From: Acidobacteriota bacterium
GTDB taxonomy: Bacteria; Acidobacteriota; Blastocatellia; Pyrinomonadales; Pyrinomonadaceae
Direction: 5' to 3'
Length of the DNA stretch: 7,684 nucleotides
Assembly: GCA_020199975.1 (NCBI GenBank)
Contig: JAIVJP010000301.1
Coordinates: forward strand, 1 to 7,684
The notes beneath the pieces were generated by a model that saw only the letters and a list, made by a program, of their open reading frames with translations, searched no databases and was not told the DNA's origin. Made by a program: the position numbers and the translations under genes. Shown here piece by piece: positions 1 to 6,939 of the stretch (positions within the stretch are counted from its first letter, which is position 1; every line of letters begins with the position of its first letter).

Positions 1-573
1 CTTGAGGACGTAGCAAAGCCATAGTCATTTCCTGCTACCGCTAAGTAAACCGGACTCTCCTCACCGATCTGTTTATCGTTACTCGTGCCTAAGTTGTTCC
101 TCTCAAAGAGAGTATCGTAGGCGGCCCACGCGTCGCTTTGCATCAACGCCCCGAGCTACGGGTGGTCGTAATGCTCTCTCGTTGAGCGCATCGATGAGGG
201 CTTGTTTCAGTTGCGAGTAGCGTGGCTCAGTCAGAACCTGCAACGCTCCAGAGGCAGTGAAAAACGAGGATAAAGGGGGCTCGATCGCCCGGTCGCCGAT
301 TTCAGCCTGCGCAAACACTCGTGTGACTGATTTGCAAAGCAGGAACACCCATCCCCTCAGCGCGAGTGAACGGCGCGCCTTCTTTGAACTCAAGGAGATT
401 GAATCAGCAATCTTCGCATCGGCTCATCTCGAGTATTTCCACGTTAGACGCCGCACTGCGAAGAAAGCTTCCCCGAAGCCAATCAGAGTTGACAGGAAAG
501 CGGCGCGTCGTTTTCCCTCCAAGCGAGGGCAAAAGCACTTGCCCGCTGCATGGGAGTCAGCAGTTGCTGGGGA
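1..573. other. Gene-poor stretch downstream of lpxD
   Basis: I see no convincing gene here. The open frames on both strands are about 90-110 codons at most and start without a good ribosome binding site. Their translations are rich in Arg and Ser and lack a recognisable motif, as expected of out-of-frame reading. The longest minus-strand frame (103-393) would need a TTG start preceded by no purine-rich site. The only local structure noticed is a small hairpin at 515-529 and a 5-bp one at 100-112. The usual lpxD partners fabZ, lpxA and lpxB do not follow lpxD here. Confidence 0.6.
515..529. repeat. Small hairpin 3' of lpxD
   Basis: CCCTC (515-519) and GAGGG (525-529) are perfect 5-bp arms around a CAAGC loop. 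TTTT before and AAAA after could extend the stem if one base (C530) is bulged. It lies about 45 bases past the lpxD stop codon. It lacks a T-tract on the 3' side in the minus-strand direction, so it is not a canonical intrinsic terminator for lpxD. It may simply mark or protect the transcript end. Confidence 0.3.
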
Positions 574-1650
574 TCACCCCTGATCGTGAACCTTCTCTTC
601 CAGCTCTTGAACCTTCCTGCGCAGCTCTTTGATCTCCTCTCTCATCTGCGGTAGTCGGCCCATGTGAGCATTAAGTCGCTTGTACTCATCAAGCGGCTGG
701 ATCGGGATTCCCCACCAAACACCGGGGCGCACAACCTTGCCCGGCAACACTCCCGCCTTCGAGCCGATGACCGCGCCACTTTGTACGCGGACGTGGTCGC
801 CGAACCCAACCTGACCTCCAATCACGGCGTCATCTTCGATAGTCACACTCCCGCTGATCCCAGTTTGCGCAGCAATCACTACCCGTTCACCAATGTCGCA
901 GTTGTGACCGACATGGACAAGATTGTCGATCTTGGTCCCACGACCAATACGTGTTTGTCCCAACGCCGCTCGATCGACACAGCTGTATGCTCCTAACTCC
1001 ACTCCGTCTTCGATGACTACTGTGCCGATCTGTGGAAACTTGTGGTAACCCACATCGTCGCGGACGTAACCGAAGCCGTCCGCTCCGATGCAGACTCCCG
1101 CATGCAGAACAACGTTATCGCCGAGTGTGACTCCATCGTAGAGCGTGACGTTGGGATGCAATACACAGTCGATGCCGATCGTTACGTCGTCACCAACTAC
1201 CACGCCCGCTTCGATTCTGGTTCCCGTTCCAATAGTTGAGTGCTCGCCGATAGAGACGTGTGGACCAAGGTAAGCGGTTAAGGCGATGTTCGCACCAGGC
1301 GCAATGAATGCCGTGGGGTGAATCAGGGGCTCGCGTCGTTTTTGCGGATGCAGGATTCTACCGATTAGAACAAAGGCAAGTCTAGGCTTCGACGCTTCAA
1401 TTATGGCTGGTACTTTGTGAGCAATCCCACGAGCGTGTTCGCCAGCACCATCCGGCACTATCAGAGCCGATGCAGCACAGTCTTGCGCACTCTCTAAGGC
1501 TTTTCGATCCTCAACAAAAGCTACGGCCCCAACACTTGCGGACCCGATGCTTGCGACACATTCGATGCCTATCTGCGCATCGCCTGAGACGCGGCCGCCG
1601 ATTAGGGCGGCCAATTCCTCAACTGTCTTCACTTTTCCTGCGTCGTCCAT
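574..1650 (-). CDS. lpxD: UDP-3-O-acylglucosamine N-acyltransferase LpxD
   Basis: LpxD transfers a hydroxyacyl chain from acyl-ACP to the 2-amino group of UDP-3-O-acyl-glucosamine, the third step of lipid A synthesis, in the cytoplasm. The 358-residue product shows the family layout. Residues 1 to about 110 match the N-terminal uridine-binding domain. Residues about 111-325 are hexapeptide repeats of a left-handed beta helix, including IGADGFGY (188-195) and KFPQIG (204-209). KIDNLVHVGHN (240-250) supplies the probable catalytic His249, equivalent to E. coli His239. The tail (about 333-358, REEIKELRRKVQELEEKV) looks like a coiled coil and makes the protein slightly longer than the 341-residue E. 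coli enzyme. The ATG has a GAGG five bases upstream. The gene stands alone, without fabZ, lpxA or lpxB downstream, and diverges from the next gene. The identification is firm. Confidence 0.97.
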   Translation of the reverse strand: MDDAGKVKTVEELAALIGGRVSGDAQIGIECVASIGSASVGAVAFVEDRKALESAQDCAASALIVPDGAGEHARGIAHKVPAIIEASKPRLAFVLIGRILHPQKRREPLIHPTAFIAPGANIALTAYLGPHVSIGEHSTIGTGTRIEAGVVVGDDVTIGIDCVLHPNVTLYDGVTLGDNVVLHAGVCIGADGFGYVRDDVGYHKFPQIGTVVIEDGVELGAYSCVDRAALGQTRIGRGTKIDNLVHVGHNCDIGERVVIAAQTGISGSVTIEDDAVIGGQVGFGDHVRVQSGAVIGSKAGVLPGKVVRPGVWWGIPIQPLDEYKRLNAHMGRLPQMREEIKELRRKVQELEEKVHDQG

Positions 1651-1730
1651 AAGAGCCTCAGTTGTCGGACCTTATCCGATTTGTGGCGTTTGAGGCAATG
1701 ACAATGAAATTACACTAATCTACCCGGCCG

Positions 1731-1759
1731 TTGAATTCGAGGTATTGAGCAATTATACT
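1731..1759 (+). promoter_or_regulatory. Sigma70-like promoter for the secreted protein gene
   Basis: TTGAAT (1731-1736) and TATACT (1754-1759) are separated by exactly 17 bases. They match the sigma70 consensus at 4 of 6 and 5 of 6 positions. Transcription would begin near 1766, upstream of every possible start codon of the following gene, leaving a leader of about 75 to 190 bases depending on the start used. Confidence 0.55.
1752..1757 (-). promoter_or_regulatory. Probable -10 box of the lpxD promoter
   Basis: On the minus strand these bases read TATAAT, a perfect sigma70-type -10 hexamer, about 100 bases upstream of the lpxD ATG. No good -35 hexamer sits at 16-18 bases; the best nearby is TTGCAT at 1781-1786, which is too far at 23 bases. 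The box overlaps the -10 of the plus-strand promoter. It is a plausible but unproven lpxD promoter. Confidence 0.4.
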
Positions 1760-1839
1760 GAAACCGTTTTTTACCAGAGTATGCAATTCAGTGGCCCCCG
1801 GCTGGAATCGAGCGCCTCTTCATCTTATCTCTCAGCGAT

Positions 1840-4155
1840 ATGTTTTCCTCGCTCACTTCTTATTCCTGGAAGCGACGTAGCTTTGACGATGCAGCAAAGA
1901 ACTGCTGGTCGAGAAACCGTTTACAGAAGGCGCCCCGCCGACTGAGTAGCGTCTTGAACATGACGTGGACCGCTAGCTGCTTACTGGGATTAGTTTGCCT
2001 CGCAAGCATAAAGATCGAAGCACGTCCGCTGGTGTTGATTAGCGAGACTACTTCTACGCGAGCCATTGCGTTGGAATCGATTAGTTTCGCTCGCGAACCG
2101 TTCCCCCTAGATTCACTAATCTCGTGGGGTCCGGACCCGCGCACGCGCGTCATACTCTTTGCGCTCAATCTTCAACTTCAACCCGGGGAGAGTCCTTCGG
2201 TTGTGACCGCGGACGCAGAGGACGGGACGAACCGCCTTCACGCCTTGCGGGTCGAGTATGTAGGACCTGTGCCAGGCCAGGAGTGGATGAGTGCCGTAAG
2301 CGTAAGGCTAAATGACCAGATGGGGGAGGTTGGCGACGTCCTGGTTCGCATCGTCCACAACGGTCAGGCAAGTAATCGCGTCCGCATCGCGGTAGGATAC
2401 CGCGGTGGCGGTCCGTTGGATGACCCTGGATCAGGGCCAACTCCAGCTCCGCCTTACGATATACGTGGTCGTATCACCGTCGACGGAAGCCCGCTGTTCG
2501 GCGCCACAGTATCTCTTAGCGGCGACGCTTCCGCGGTCACGATCACGGACAGCGCTGGGAACTACTCGATCCTCGCACCCTCGGCTGGCAACTACATTTT
2601 GGTACCCTCGAAGGAACAGGATTACTACACTTTCACGCCCAGTAGTGTCACCCTCACCAACCTCAGCAACGGCCGCGTAGCAAATTTCGCAGCGGCGCTG
2701 AATCTAAGCGTCTCACCGTCTTATGTTCTTGAGTTCGATGGTGCGCCGAAGAGCGTGGACCACAGTATGCCCCGACCAGGAGACTACCTATTTTGGCCGG
2801 GTGGAGTTGAACATGGCCATTTCTTCTGGGAGTTCTGGGCGATGCCTGGGATGAACGCAGGCGGGACTTACCTGGTCTCAGACGGATATGGGGGAGCACA
2901 CGCAATATTATTCGGCTTTTCGAATTTCGGCGCCAGAGAACCAGGACGCTATCAATTAGCCGGTAATGTCTGGAACGGGAACAGCCTAACCAATTTCGGG
3001 AGCGACGAAGGACCTGCAATAAACGAATGGGGACATTTTGCCGTGGGTTGGGACGGGACGAACATAGTCACCTATTTCAATGGCGTGCCCGTCGGTAAAA
3101 CAACATTCGTCGGACCACGCATTACACCAGGTGGAAGCCAGGGCACCGGCAGGCTACTTATCGGCGGCTCTGACCACGCCAACTTGGTTGGACGCATCGC
3201 ACAAGTGCGGGGTTTCGAAAGGAACAATCCACGCGCACAAGTGGATAGTTCAGTGTTCGCGGCCTATGCGCCGCAGACTGTCTTCACGATTGACGGAAAT
3301 CTGCTGAGCTATTTTTTCCGACCGTCACTCAATATCGCGGATCTTTCCTTGTACGGTCACCGCGGCAGACAAAACCCGGGCTTGGTACGTAGCACCGCTA
3401 ATGGCGTTTTGTATCCATGTGAGGGTTGCCCGCTCCCGCAGTTCGTGATTGATCCAACCGCACCCAATTTCGCGAACCCAAACCAGCCAGGACAGATCTC
3501 TGCTCCCGTCGATACTCCGGCTGCCGTGCCTATCGGCGCGCTAATCTTCGACTCGTTTTCGCGACGCAATTCCTCGTACGTGCTGAGCGGATTGGGAGGT
3601 CTGAGCTCCTCCGAGAGAGGAATTTTGGGACCGCAGACATGGGTAACGAACGCACAAACTGGAAGCCGGCAGCCATTTGGAATTCTTAACGGGCGCGCTG
3701 TGCTTCTTGCCAACGCCACTGCTCTGGCCTGGGTGAATGCCTCTTCGGACGACTCTAATTTCGATATTAGAATCGATCGAGGGCCCCGAGGTTCTGACAC
3801 GGGGCGCAATACCGGAATCAGTTTTCGAGTCGCCGACTTAAATAATTACTTCTTTGCTTATTCCAGCGACGGCGCAGACGCTTCGCTGCCTCAAACACTG
3901 ACCGTTGGTCACTGCGTAGCAGGACTGCGCACGGTATTGGCATCGGGGGTTTCGCTGCCAACTAGCTGGACGACGATGCGGGTCGTCACCACCGGCGCGG
4001 GAGTGGTTCTCGTGTACGCCGACACCACGCTGGTCTATTCAACAAGCAATAGTTTGCTGTCCAACAGCAACGCCATGGGTTTATACAACAATGGGCCAGG
4101 GCTGAGCCTGACAAACCGTTGGGACAACTTCCGAGTGTTTACTGCGCAACCTTGA
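1840..4155 (+). CDS. Large secreted multidomain protein with lectin-like folds
   Basis: The cellular role is unknown; the protein is probably exported and binds or displays surface ligands. Numbering from the ATG at 1840 (771 residues), a hydrophobic stretch at about 41-58, followed by IEA at 59-61, resembles a signal peptide. That makes ATG 1960 (residue 41), or a nearby TTG or CTG start, more natural than 1840, but no start has a clear ribosome binding site. Residues about 62-190 form a beta-rich module ending in a segment like the TIG/Solibacter C-terminal type (SVRLNDQMGEVGDVLVRIVH). A Pro/Gly linker precedes a carboxypeptidase-regulatory-like domain (about 206-286: DIRGRITVDGSPLFGATVSL, then TDSAGNYS). 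Residues about 295-462 look like a LamG/concanavalin sandwich (YVLEFDG, FNGVPVG, GRIAQVRGF). A second sandwich spans about 568-771 (LIFDSFSRR to NRWDNFRVF). A Cys pair (C527, C530) lies between them. No catalytic motif was seen. Domain names rest on pattern recognition only. Confidence 0.82.
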   Translation: MFSSLTSYSWKRRSFDDAAKNCWSRNRLQKAPRRLSSVLNMTWTASCLLGLVCLASIKIEARPLVLISETTSTRAIALESISFAREPFPLDSLISWGPDPRTRVILFALNLQLQPGESPSVVTADAEDGTNRLHALRVEYVGPVPGQEWMSAVSVRLNDQMGEVGDVLVRIVHNGQASNRVRIAVGYRGGGPLDDPGSGPTPAPPYDIRGRITVDGSPLFGATVSLSGDASAVTITDSAGNYSILAPSAGNYILVPSKEQDYYTFTPSSVTLTNLSNGRVANFAAALNLSVSPSYVLEFDGAPKSVDHSMPRPGDYLFWPGGVEHGHFFWEFWAMPGMNAGGTYLVSDGYGGAHAILFGFSNFGAREPGRYQLAGNVWNGNSLTNFGSDEGPAINEWGHFAVGWDGTNIVTYFNGVPVGKTTFVGPRITPGGSQGTGRLLIGGSDHANLVGRIAQVRGFERNNPRAQVDSSVFAAYAPQTVFTIDGNLLSYFFRPSLNIADLSLYGHRGRQNPGLVRSTANGVLYPCEGCPLPQFVIDPTAPNFANPNQPGQISAPVDTPAAVPIGALIFDSFSRRNSSYVLSGLGGLSSSERGILGPQTWVTNAQTGSRQPFGILNGRAVLLANATALAWVNASSDDSNFDIRIDRGPRGSDTGRNTGISFRVADLNNYFFAYSSDGADASLPQTLTVGHCVAGLRTVLASGVSLPTSWTTMRVVTTGAGVVLVYADTTLVYSTSNSLLSNSNAMGLYNNGPGLSLTNRWDNFRVFTAQP

Positions 4156-4176
4156 TTTATCGATTGGATCCTTAAG

Positions 4177-4197
4177 GGCTGGATATTTGGGCCAGCT
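4177..4197 (+). terminator. Weak stem-loop after the secreted protein gene
   Basis: GCTGG (4178-4182) and CCAGC (4192-4196), plus a possible G-U pair outside, form a short stem around a 9-base loop, 22 bases after the stop codon. The nearest T-rich run (TTCTTT at 4211-4216) is not adjacent, so this is at best a poor intrinsic terminator. Confidence 0.2.
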
Positions 4198-4221
4198 AGC
4201 AAACATCGGCTTCTTTCGCCT

Positions 4222-4253
4222 TGCCATGCCACAGCAGACCAACTATCATGGCA
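4222..4253. repeat. Inverted repeat TGCCATG / CATGGCA
   Basis: Perfect 7-base arms (4222-4228 and 4247-4253) are separated by 18 bases in the spacer between the secreted protein gene and the radical SAM gene. It could be a two-half-site operator or a long-loop hairpin. It lies about 115 bases upstream of the next start codon. No known regulator is recognised. Confidence 0.35.
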
Positions 4254-4292
4254 CGGCTGCGAACAGGCACGCTTAACTGTGCATCCGCAGCG

Positions 4293-4328
4293 TTTATTTT
4301 AAGTAATGATTGATTTTAAAATGATTTT
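4293..4328 (+). promoter_or_regulatory. AT-rich probable promoter region of the radical SAM gene
   Basis: This stretch is markedly richer in A and T than its surroundings. TAAAAT at 4317-4322 is one base from the -10 consensus, but the matching -35 (TTATTT, 4294-4299, 17-base spacing) is poor. TGATTTT occurs twice (4311-4317 and 4322-4328), 11 bases apart, about one helical turn. ATTTTAAAAT (4313-4322) is a perfect palindrome. Together these suggest a promoter with a possible regulator site, but no particular factor can be named. Confidence 0.35.
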
Positions 4329-4354
4329 GGGGCACAGCGAAGTCTAAGTGCCAT

Positions 4355-4371
4355 GAGGAGAACGATCGTTG
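4355..4371 (+). promoter_or_regulatory. Ribosome binding site that sets the TTG start
   Basis: GAGGAG (4355-4360) lies 8 bases before TTG 4369. This is the best ribosome binding site near the gene and supports a TTG start. The competing ATG at 4353 lies inside this site and opens only a 7-codon frame (MRRTIVV) that stops at 4374-4376. Confidence 0.7.
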
Positions 4372-6345
4372 TTTAGTGACCAGTTTCGCAGAGGAGAGTC
4401 CGAGAAGAGCAAGCTATCAGGCGTGAAGAGCTCCAAGTTGCTCTCAAATCTTTCGGACGTAGCCTGGAAGGCTTTCCAGTCAGTCAACCGTCGACTTCCA
4501 GAAGGCGAAGCCATCCGCCCCAACTGGGCGCCGGCTGCGCTTCTCAAGTCCTACGAAAGGACTGCACCCCCACTTGGATTTCCACGCGAGACGGATAGCC
4601 TTTGCCCCACCTGCGTTAAGGAAGTTCGCAACGCCGTCATCACCGGCGAAACCACGCTCGACACCTTGATGCATCAACATCCAGGCGAAATCAAAGCGCA
4701 GATCTTGGAAGAGAATGGCAACGTCATCATGCGTAAGACTTGTCCGAAACACGGGCAGTTTGACGACGTGATGGCTACCGATCCGGCGTTCCTCGAACGA
4801 ATTGAATCTCTGTTCTTTGGACGCGACTTTCGTGCTGCGGAAGATGCTGCCGTCCATCGTCATGGAACTTCGAATATCAAATTTGGGCGGGGCGCTGTTT
4901 TGACTGTAGACCTGACCAACCGCTGCAACATGATGTGCAATCCCTGCTTCATGGATGCCAATCAGGTCGGTTACGTGCACGAACCAACATTCGAAGATAC
5001 CAAGGCAATTCTCGATCGCGCGGTCTCATTTAAACCAAAACGCCAGGTAATCATCCTGTTCTCCGGCGGCGAACCAACGCTTTCGCCTTACTACCTCGAA
5101 GCGGTCGCCTACGCGAAGAAGATTGGTTTCTACCGAATTCTTGCGGCGACTAACGGTATTCGTTTCGCCGAAGACATCGAGTTTTGCAAAGCTGCTAAAG
5201 CTGCCGGCCAGCACGGCGTTTATCTGCAGTTTGATGGTGTCAGCGAAGAGAAGAACAAACATCGCGGGGTGGGCAATCTCTTTGACGTAAAACTGCGGGC
5301 CATTGAAAACCTGGCAAGTGTGGGCATCAAAGTTACTCTGGTTACGACGATCGTCAACACAATTAACAACGACGGTATCGGCCAAATAGTTGAGTTTGCC
5401 GCCAAGAACATTGACAAGGTCCAGACGATTGCCTTCCAACCGGTCTCCTTCACTGGCCGCGATGAAGACATTTCCGACGAACTGCGTATCAAGCAGCGCT
5501 ACACGCTGGCGGGGATGACCCACGATTTGAAAGATCAGTTGGGCGGGCAGTTACAACCTTTGCGCGATTGGTTCCCGCTGTCCTCTTACTCGGCTTTCAC
5601 AAGTGTGATGGATATGTTGCAGGGAGCTGATGCGCCCTGGGGCTGGTCATCGTGTAACTGCCATCCAAACTGCGGCATCTTCACCTTGATGGTCGTTAAT
5701 CGCAAGACGGGCGACTTTAAGTCTCTCTTTGAATTTTTCGATTACGAACAGTTCATGAAAGACGTTGCAGTCATCACGGACACGGCTCGAGGGAAGAAGC
5801 TCTCCTATGCCCAACTGGGCATGGCAATTCTTCGCAGCTTCAATGCTGGGCGCGCGCCGGAGGGTTTTCCGATCTCTCAGATACTCAACCTTTTCAAGCC
5901 TTCGTCGACAAATTCCAGTTCCGATCGCAACGATCGCATGAAGGCGGAGAAGGCCGACGACCCGAACGATATTTGGCGCGTGCTCTGCGTCGAAGGCATG
6001 TGGTTTCAGGATCTCTTCAACTACGATTTTCGCCGCACTGAAATGTGCGTGATCCCTTATGGCACGCAGGAAGGCGAGATTTCATTCTGTGCTTACAACA
6101 CGGGCGTGGGCTGGCGACAGATCATCGAGAACATGCACAAGACTGCTAACCTCGCGGAGTGGTATGAAGAGCATGGACGACACCCGGTCTACGCCGCCGG
6201 CCACGACGTCCCTGGGATTTCCAGAAAGCATTCACTCAGCCTACCGATAATCCAGACCGTTCTCGGCGAAGATGCGGATGAGAAGCCTGTTGTAGTGTCC
6301 CCTTATTTGGTCCAAGAGCACGAAGAAGAATCGGTTACCGTTTGA
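4369..6345 (+). CDS. Radical SAM enzyme, Tes/Mss-like (lipid tail-coupling family)
   Basis: This is a cytoplasmic-type iron-sulfur enzyme of 658 residues that cleaves S-adenosylmethionine to make a radical. The radical SAM cluster motif is CNMMCNPC (C186, C190, C193), followed by SGGEPT (232-237) and LQFDGVSEE (about 286-294). An N-terminal domain has C79-P-T-C82 and C125-P-K-H128-G, a rubredoxin-like metal site. Further cysteines at 429, 431, 435, 540, 560 and 574 (the last in ISFCAYN) can hold auxiliary clusters. This order of motifs matches, from memory, the archaeal tetraether lipid synthase Tes (MJ0619 family) and the bacterial Mss proteins linked to membrane-spanning lipids such as iso-diabolic acid. 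Homologues often carry an older label, pterin dimethyltransferase. Translation probably starts at TTG behind GAGGAG. The radical SAM assignment is firm, the Tes/Mss family likely, and the lipid-coupling function here is inferred. Confidence 0.92.
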   Translation: MFSDQFRRGESEKSKLSGVKSSKLLSNLSDVAWKAFQSVNRRLPEGEAIRPNWAPAALLKSYERTAPPLGFPRETDSLCPTCVKEVRNAVITGETTLDTLMHQHPGEIKAQILEENGNVIMRKTCPKHGQFDDVMATDPAFLERIESLFFGRDFRAAEDAAVHRHGTSNIKFGRGAVLTVDLTNRCNMMCNPCFMDANQVGYVHEPTFEDTKAILDRAVSFKPKRQVIILFSGGEPTLSPYYLEAVAYAKKIGFYRILAATNGIRFAEDIEFCKAAKAAGQHGVYLQFDGVSEEKNKHRGVGNLFDVKLRAIENLASVGIKVTLVTTIVNTINNDGIGQIVEFAAKNIDKVQTIAFQPVSFTGRDEDISDELRIKQRYTLAGMTHDLKDQLGGQLQPLRDWFPLSSYSAFTSVMDMLQGADAPWGWSSCNCHPNCGIFTLMVVNRKTGDFKSLFEFFDYEQFMKDVAVITDTARGKKLSYAQLGMAILRSFNAGRAPEGFPISQILNLFKPSSTNSSSDRNDRMKAEKADDPNDIWRVLCVEGMWFQDLFNYDFRRTEMCVIPYGTQEGEISFCAYNTGVGWRQIIENMHKTANLAEWYEEHGRHPVYAAGHDVPGISRKHSLSLPIIQTVLGEDADEKPVVVSPYLVQEHEEESVTV

Positions 6346-6371
6346 GTTTTACTAGACGCAGCTTCCCCGAC

Positions 6372-6399
6372 CTGCATCTTCATCCAGCGCTGGTTGCAG
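6372..6399. repeat. Nested inverted repeats between the radical SAM gene and the next gene
   Basis: CCAGCGCTGG (6384-6393) is a perfect 10-base palindrome. It lies inside a second pair of arms, CTGCA (6372-6376) and TGCAG (6395-6399). The inner palindrome cannot form a hairpin of full length because it has no loop, and no T-tract follows, so it does not look like a terminator. It could be a dimeric protein binding site. With no terminator visible, read-through from the radical SAM gene into the next gene is possible. Confidence 0.3.
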
Positions 6400-6447
6400 T
6401 AAAGTTCGCACCTCGCGCCTAAATTCCACAATCCCACCAGGAGAATA

Positions 6448-6873
6448 ATGACTCGTTTTAGCACGAAATCCCCAATTCTTAAGCTGACCATGATGATCGT
6501 CGTCACTGCATTCACAGCTCAGCTCACTACCCTTCCTCTGGGCGCTGCAACCTTTCAAGGCACAGTTCTACAGACAACCGAGGTTGTGATTCCGGATGGA
6601 ACCGAATTTACGGTAGTTACAATTGAAGAAATAACCAGTAAGACGGCCACTGAAGGTGATCCGATAAGTTTCAAGGTGGATGAAGATGTCAAAGTCAATG
6701 GGCGTACGGTGATCGCGAAGGACACGCTTGTAAAGGGTATGGTTGCGAGCGCCAAGAAATCCGGTTTTTTTGGCCGCGGCGGCAACCTAGGCATCAGGAT
6801 TGAATCCACCATGACGGTAGATAAGATTAAGGTGTTCACCGACGAAGAGAAAAAGGTTCAACTCAAGAGTTAG
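6448..6873 (+). CDS. Small secreted protein with an IPDGT-type beta module
   Basis: The function is unknown. The 141-residue product begins with a clear signal peptide: K7 and K12 precede a hydrophobic core (LTMMIVVTAFTAQ), with probable cleavage near LGAA (31-34). The mature protein is about 107 residues. It contains one module from IPDGT (48-52) through DPISFKVDEDVKVNG to GFFGRGGNLGIRIEST, rich in alternating beta-forming residues. I remember similar sequences from acidobacterial hypothetical proteins but know no tested role. The ATG is preceded by AGGAG with a 4-base gap, a strong ribosome binding site. It lies 102 bases after the radical SAM gene on the same strand and is closed by a strong terminator, so the two genes could share a transcript. 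The next gene downstream carries the same module, at 18 identities over 45 ungapped positions. Confidence 0.88.
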   Translation: MTRFSTKSPILKLTMMIVVTAFTAQLTTLPLGAATFQGTVLQTTEVVIPDGTEFTVVTIEEITSKTATEGDPISFKVDEDVKVNGRTVIAKDTLVKGMVASAKKSGFFGRGGNLGIRIESTMTVDKIKVFTDEEKKVQLKS

Positions 6874-6899
6874 AACTGTTATTTAGACTTACTACACGG

Positions 6900-6939
6900 A
6901 ATGCGTGGCAGCTCCGACTGTCACGCATTATTTGTTTGT
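6900..6939 (+). terminator. Rho-independent terminator
   Basis: AATGCGTGGCAG (6900-6911) pairs with CTGTCACGCATT (6918-6929), giving a 12-bp stem with a single G-U pair and a 6-base loop (CTCCGA). ATTTGTTTGT follows at once. It begins 26 bases after the stop codon of the 141-residue secreted protein and should end that transcript, possibly the one that began at the radical SAM gene. Confidence 0.85.

Noticed and set aside
103..393. 96-codon minus-strand frame that could be a small gene downstream of lpxD
   Set aside because: It needs a TTG start with no purine-rich site before it. Its sequence has no recognisable motif, and competing frames of similar length overlap it on the plus strand.
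515..534. Hairpin as an intrinsic terminator for lpxD
   Set aside because: On the minus strand the stem is followed by A residues instead of a T-tract, so it does not fit an intrinsic terminator.
257..632. Two overlapping plus-strand frames of about 90-110 codons
   Set aside because: Composition is Arg/Ser-rich without a motif, one runs into the end of lpxD on the other strand, and neither has a convincing ribosome binding site.
4480..5523. Long antisense frames opposite the radical SAM gene
   Set aside because: They are mirror frames of a strongly supported coding gene, with no motif or ribosome binding site of their own.
4369..6345. Calling the radical SAM gene a pterin dimethyltransferase or a MoaA/PqqE-type enzyme
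   Set aside because: The pterin label is an older annotation of the MJ0619 family. MoaA and PqqE lack the N-terminal CPTC/CPKHG site and the C-terminal FCAYN-type cysteines seen here.
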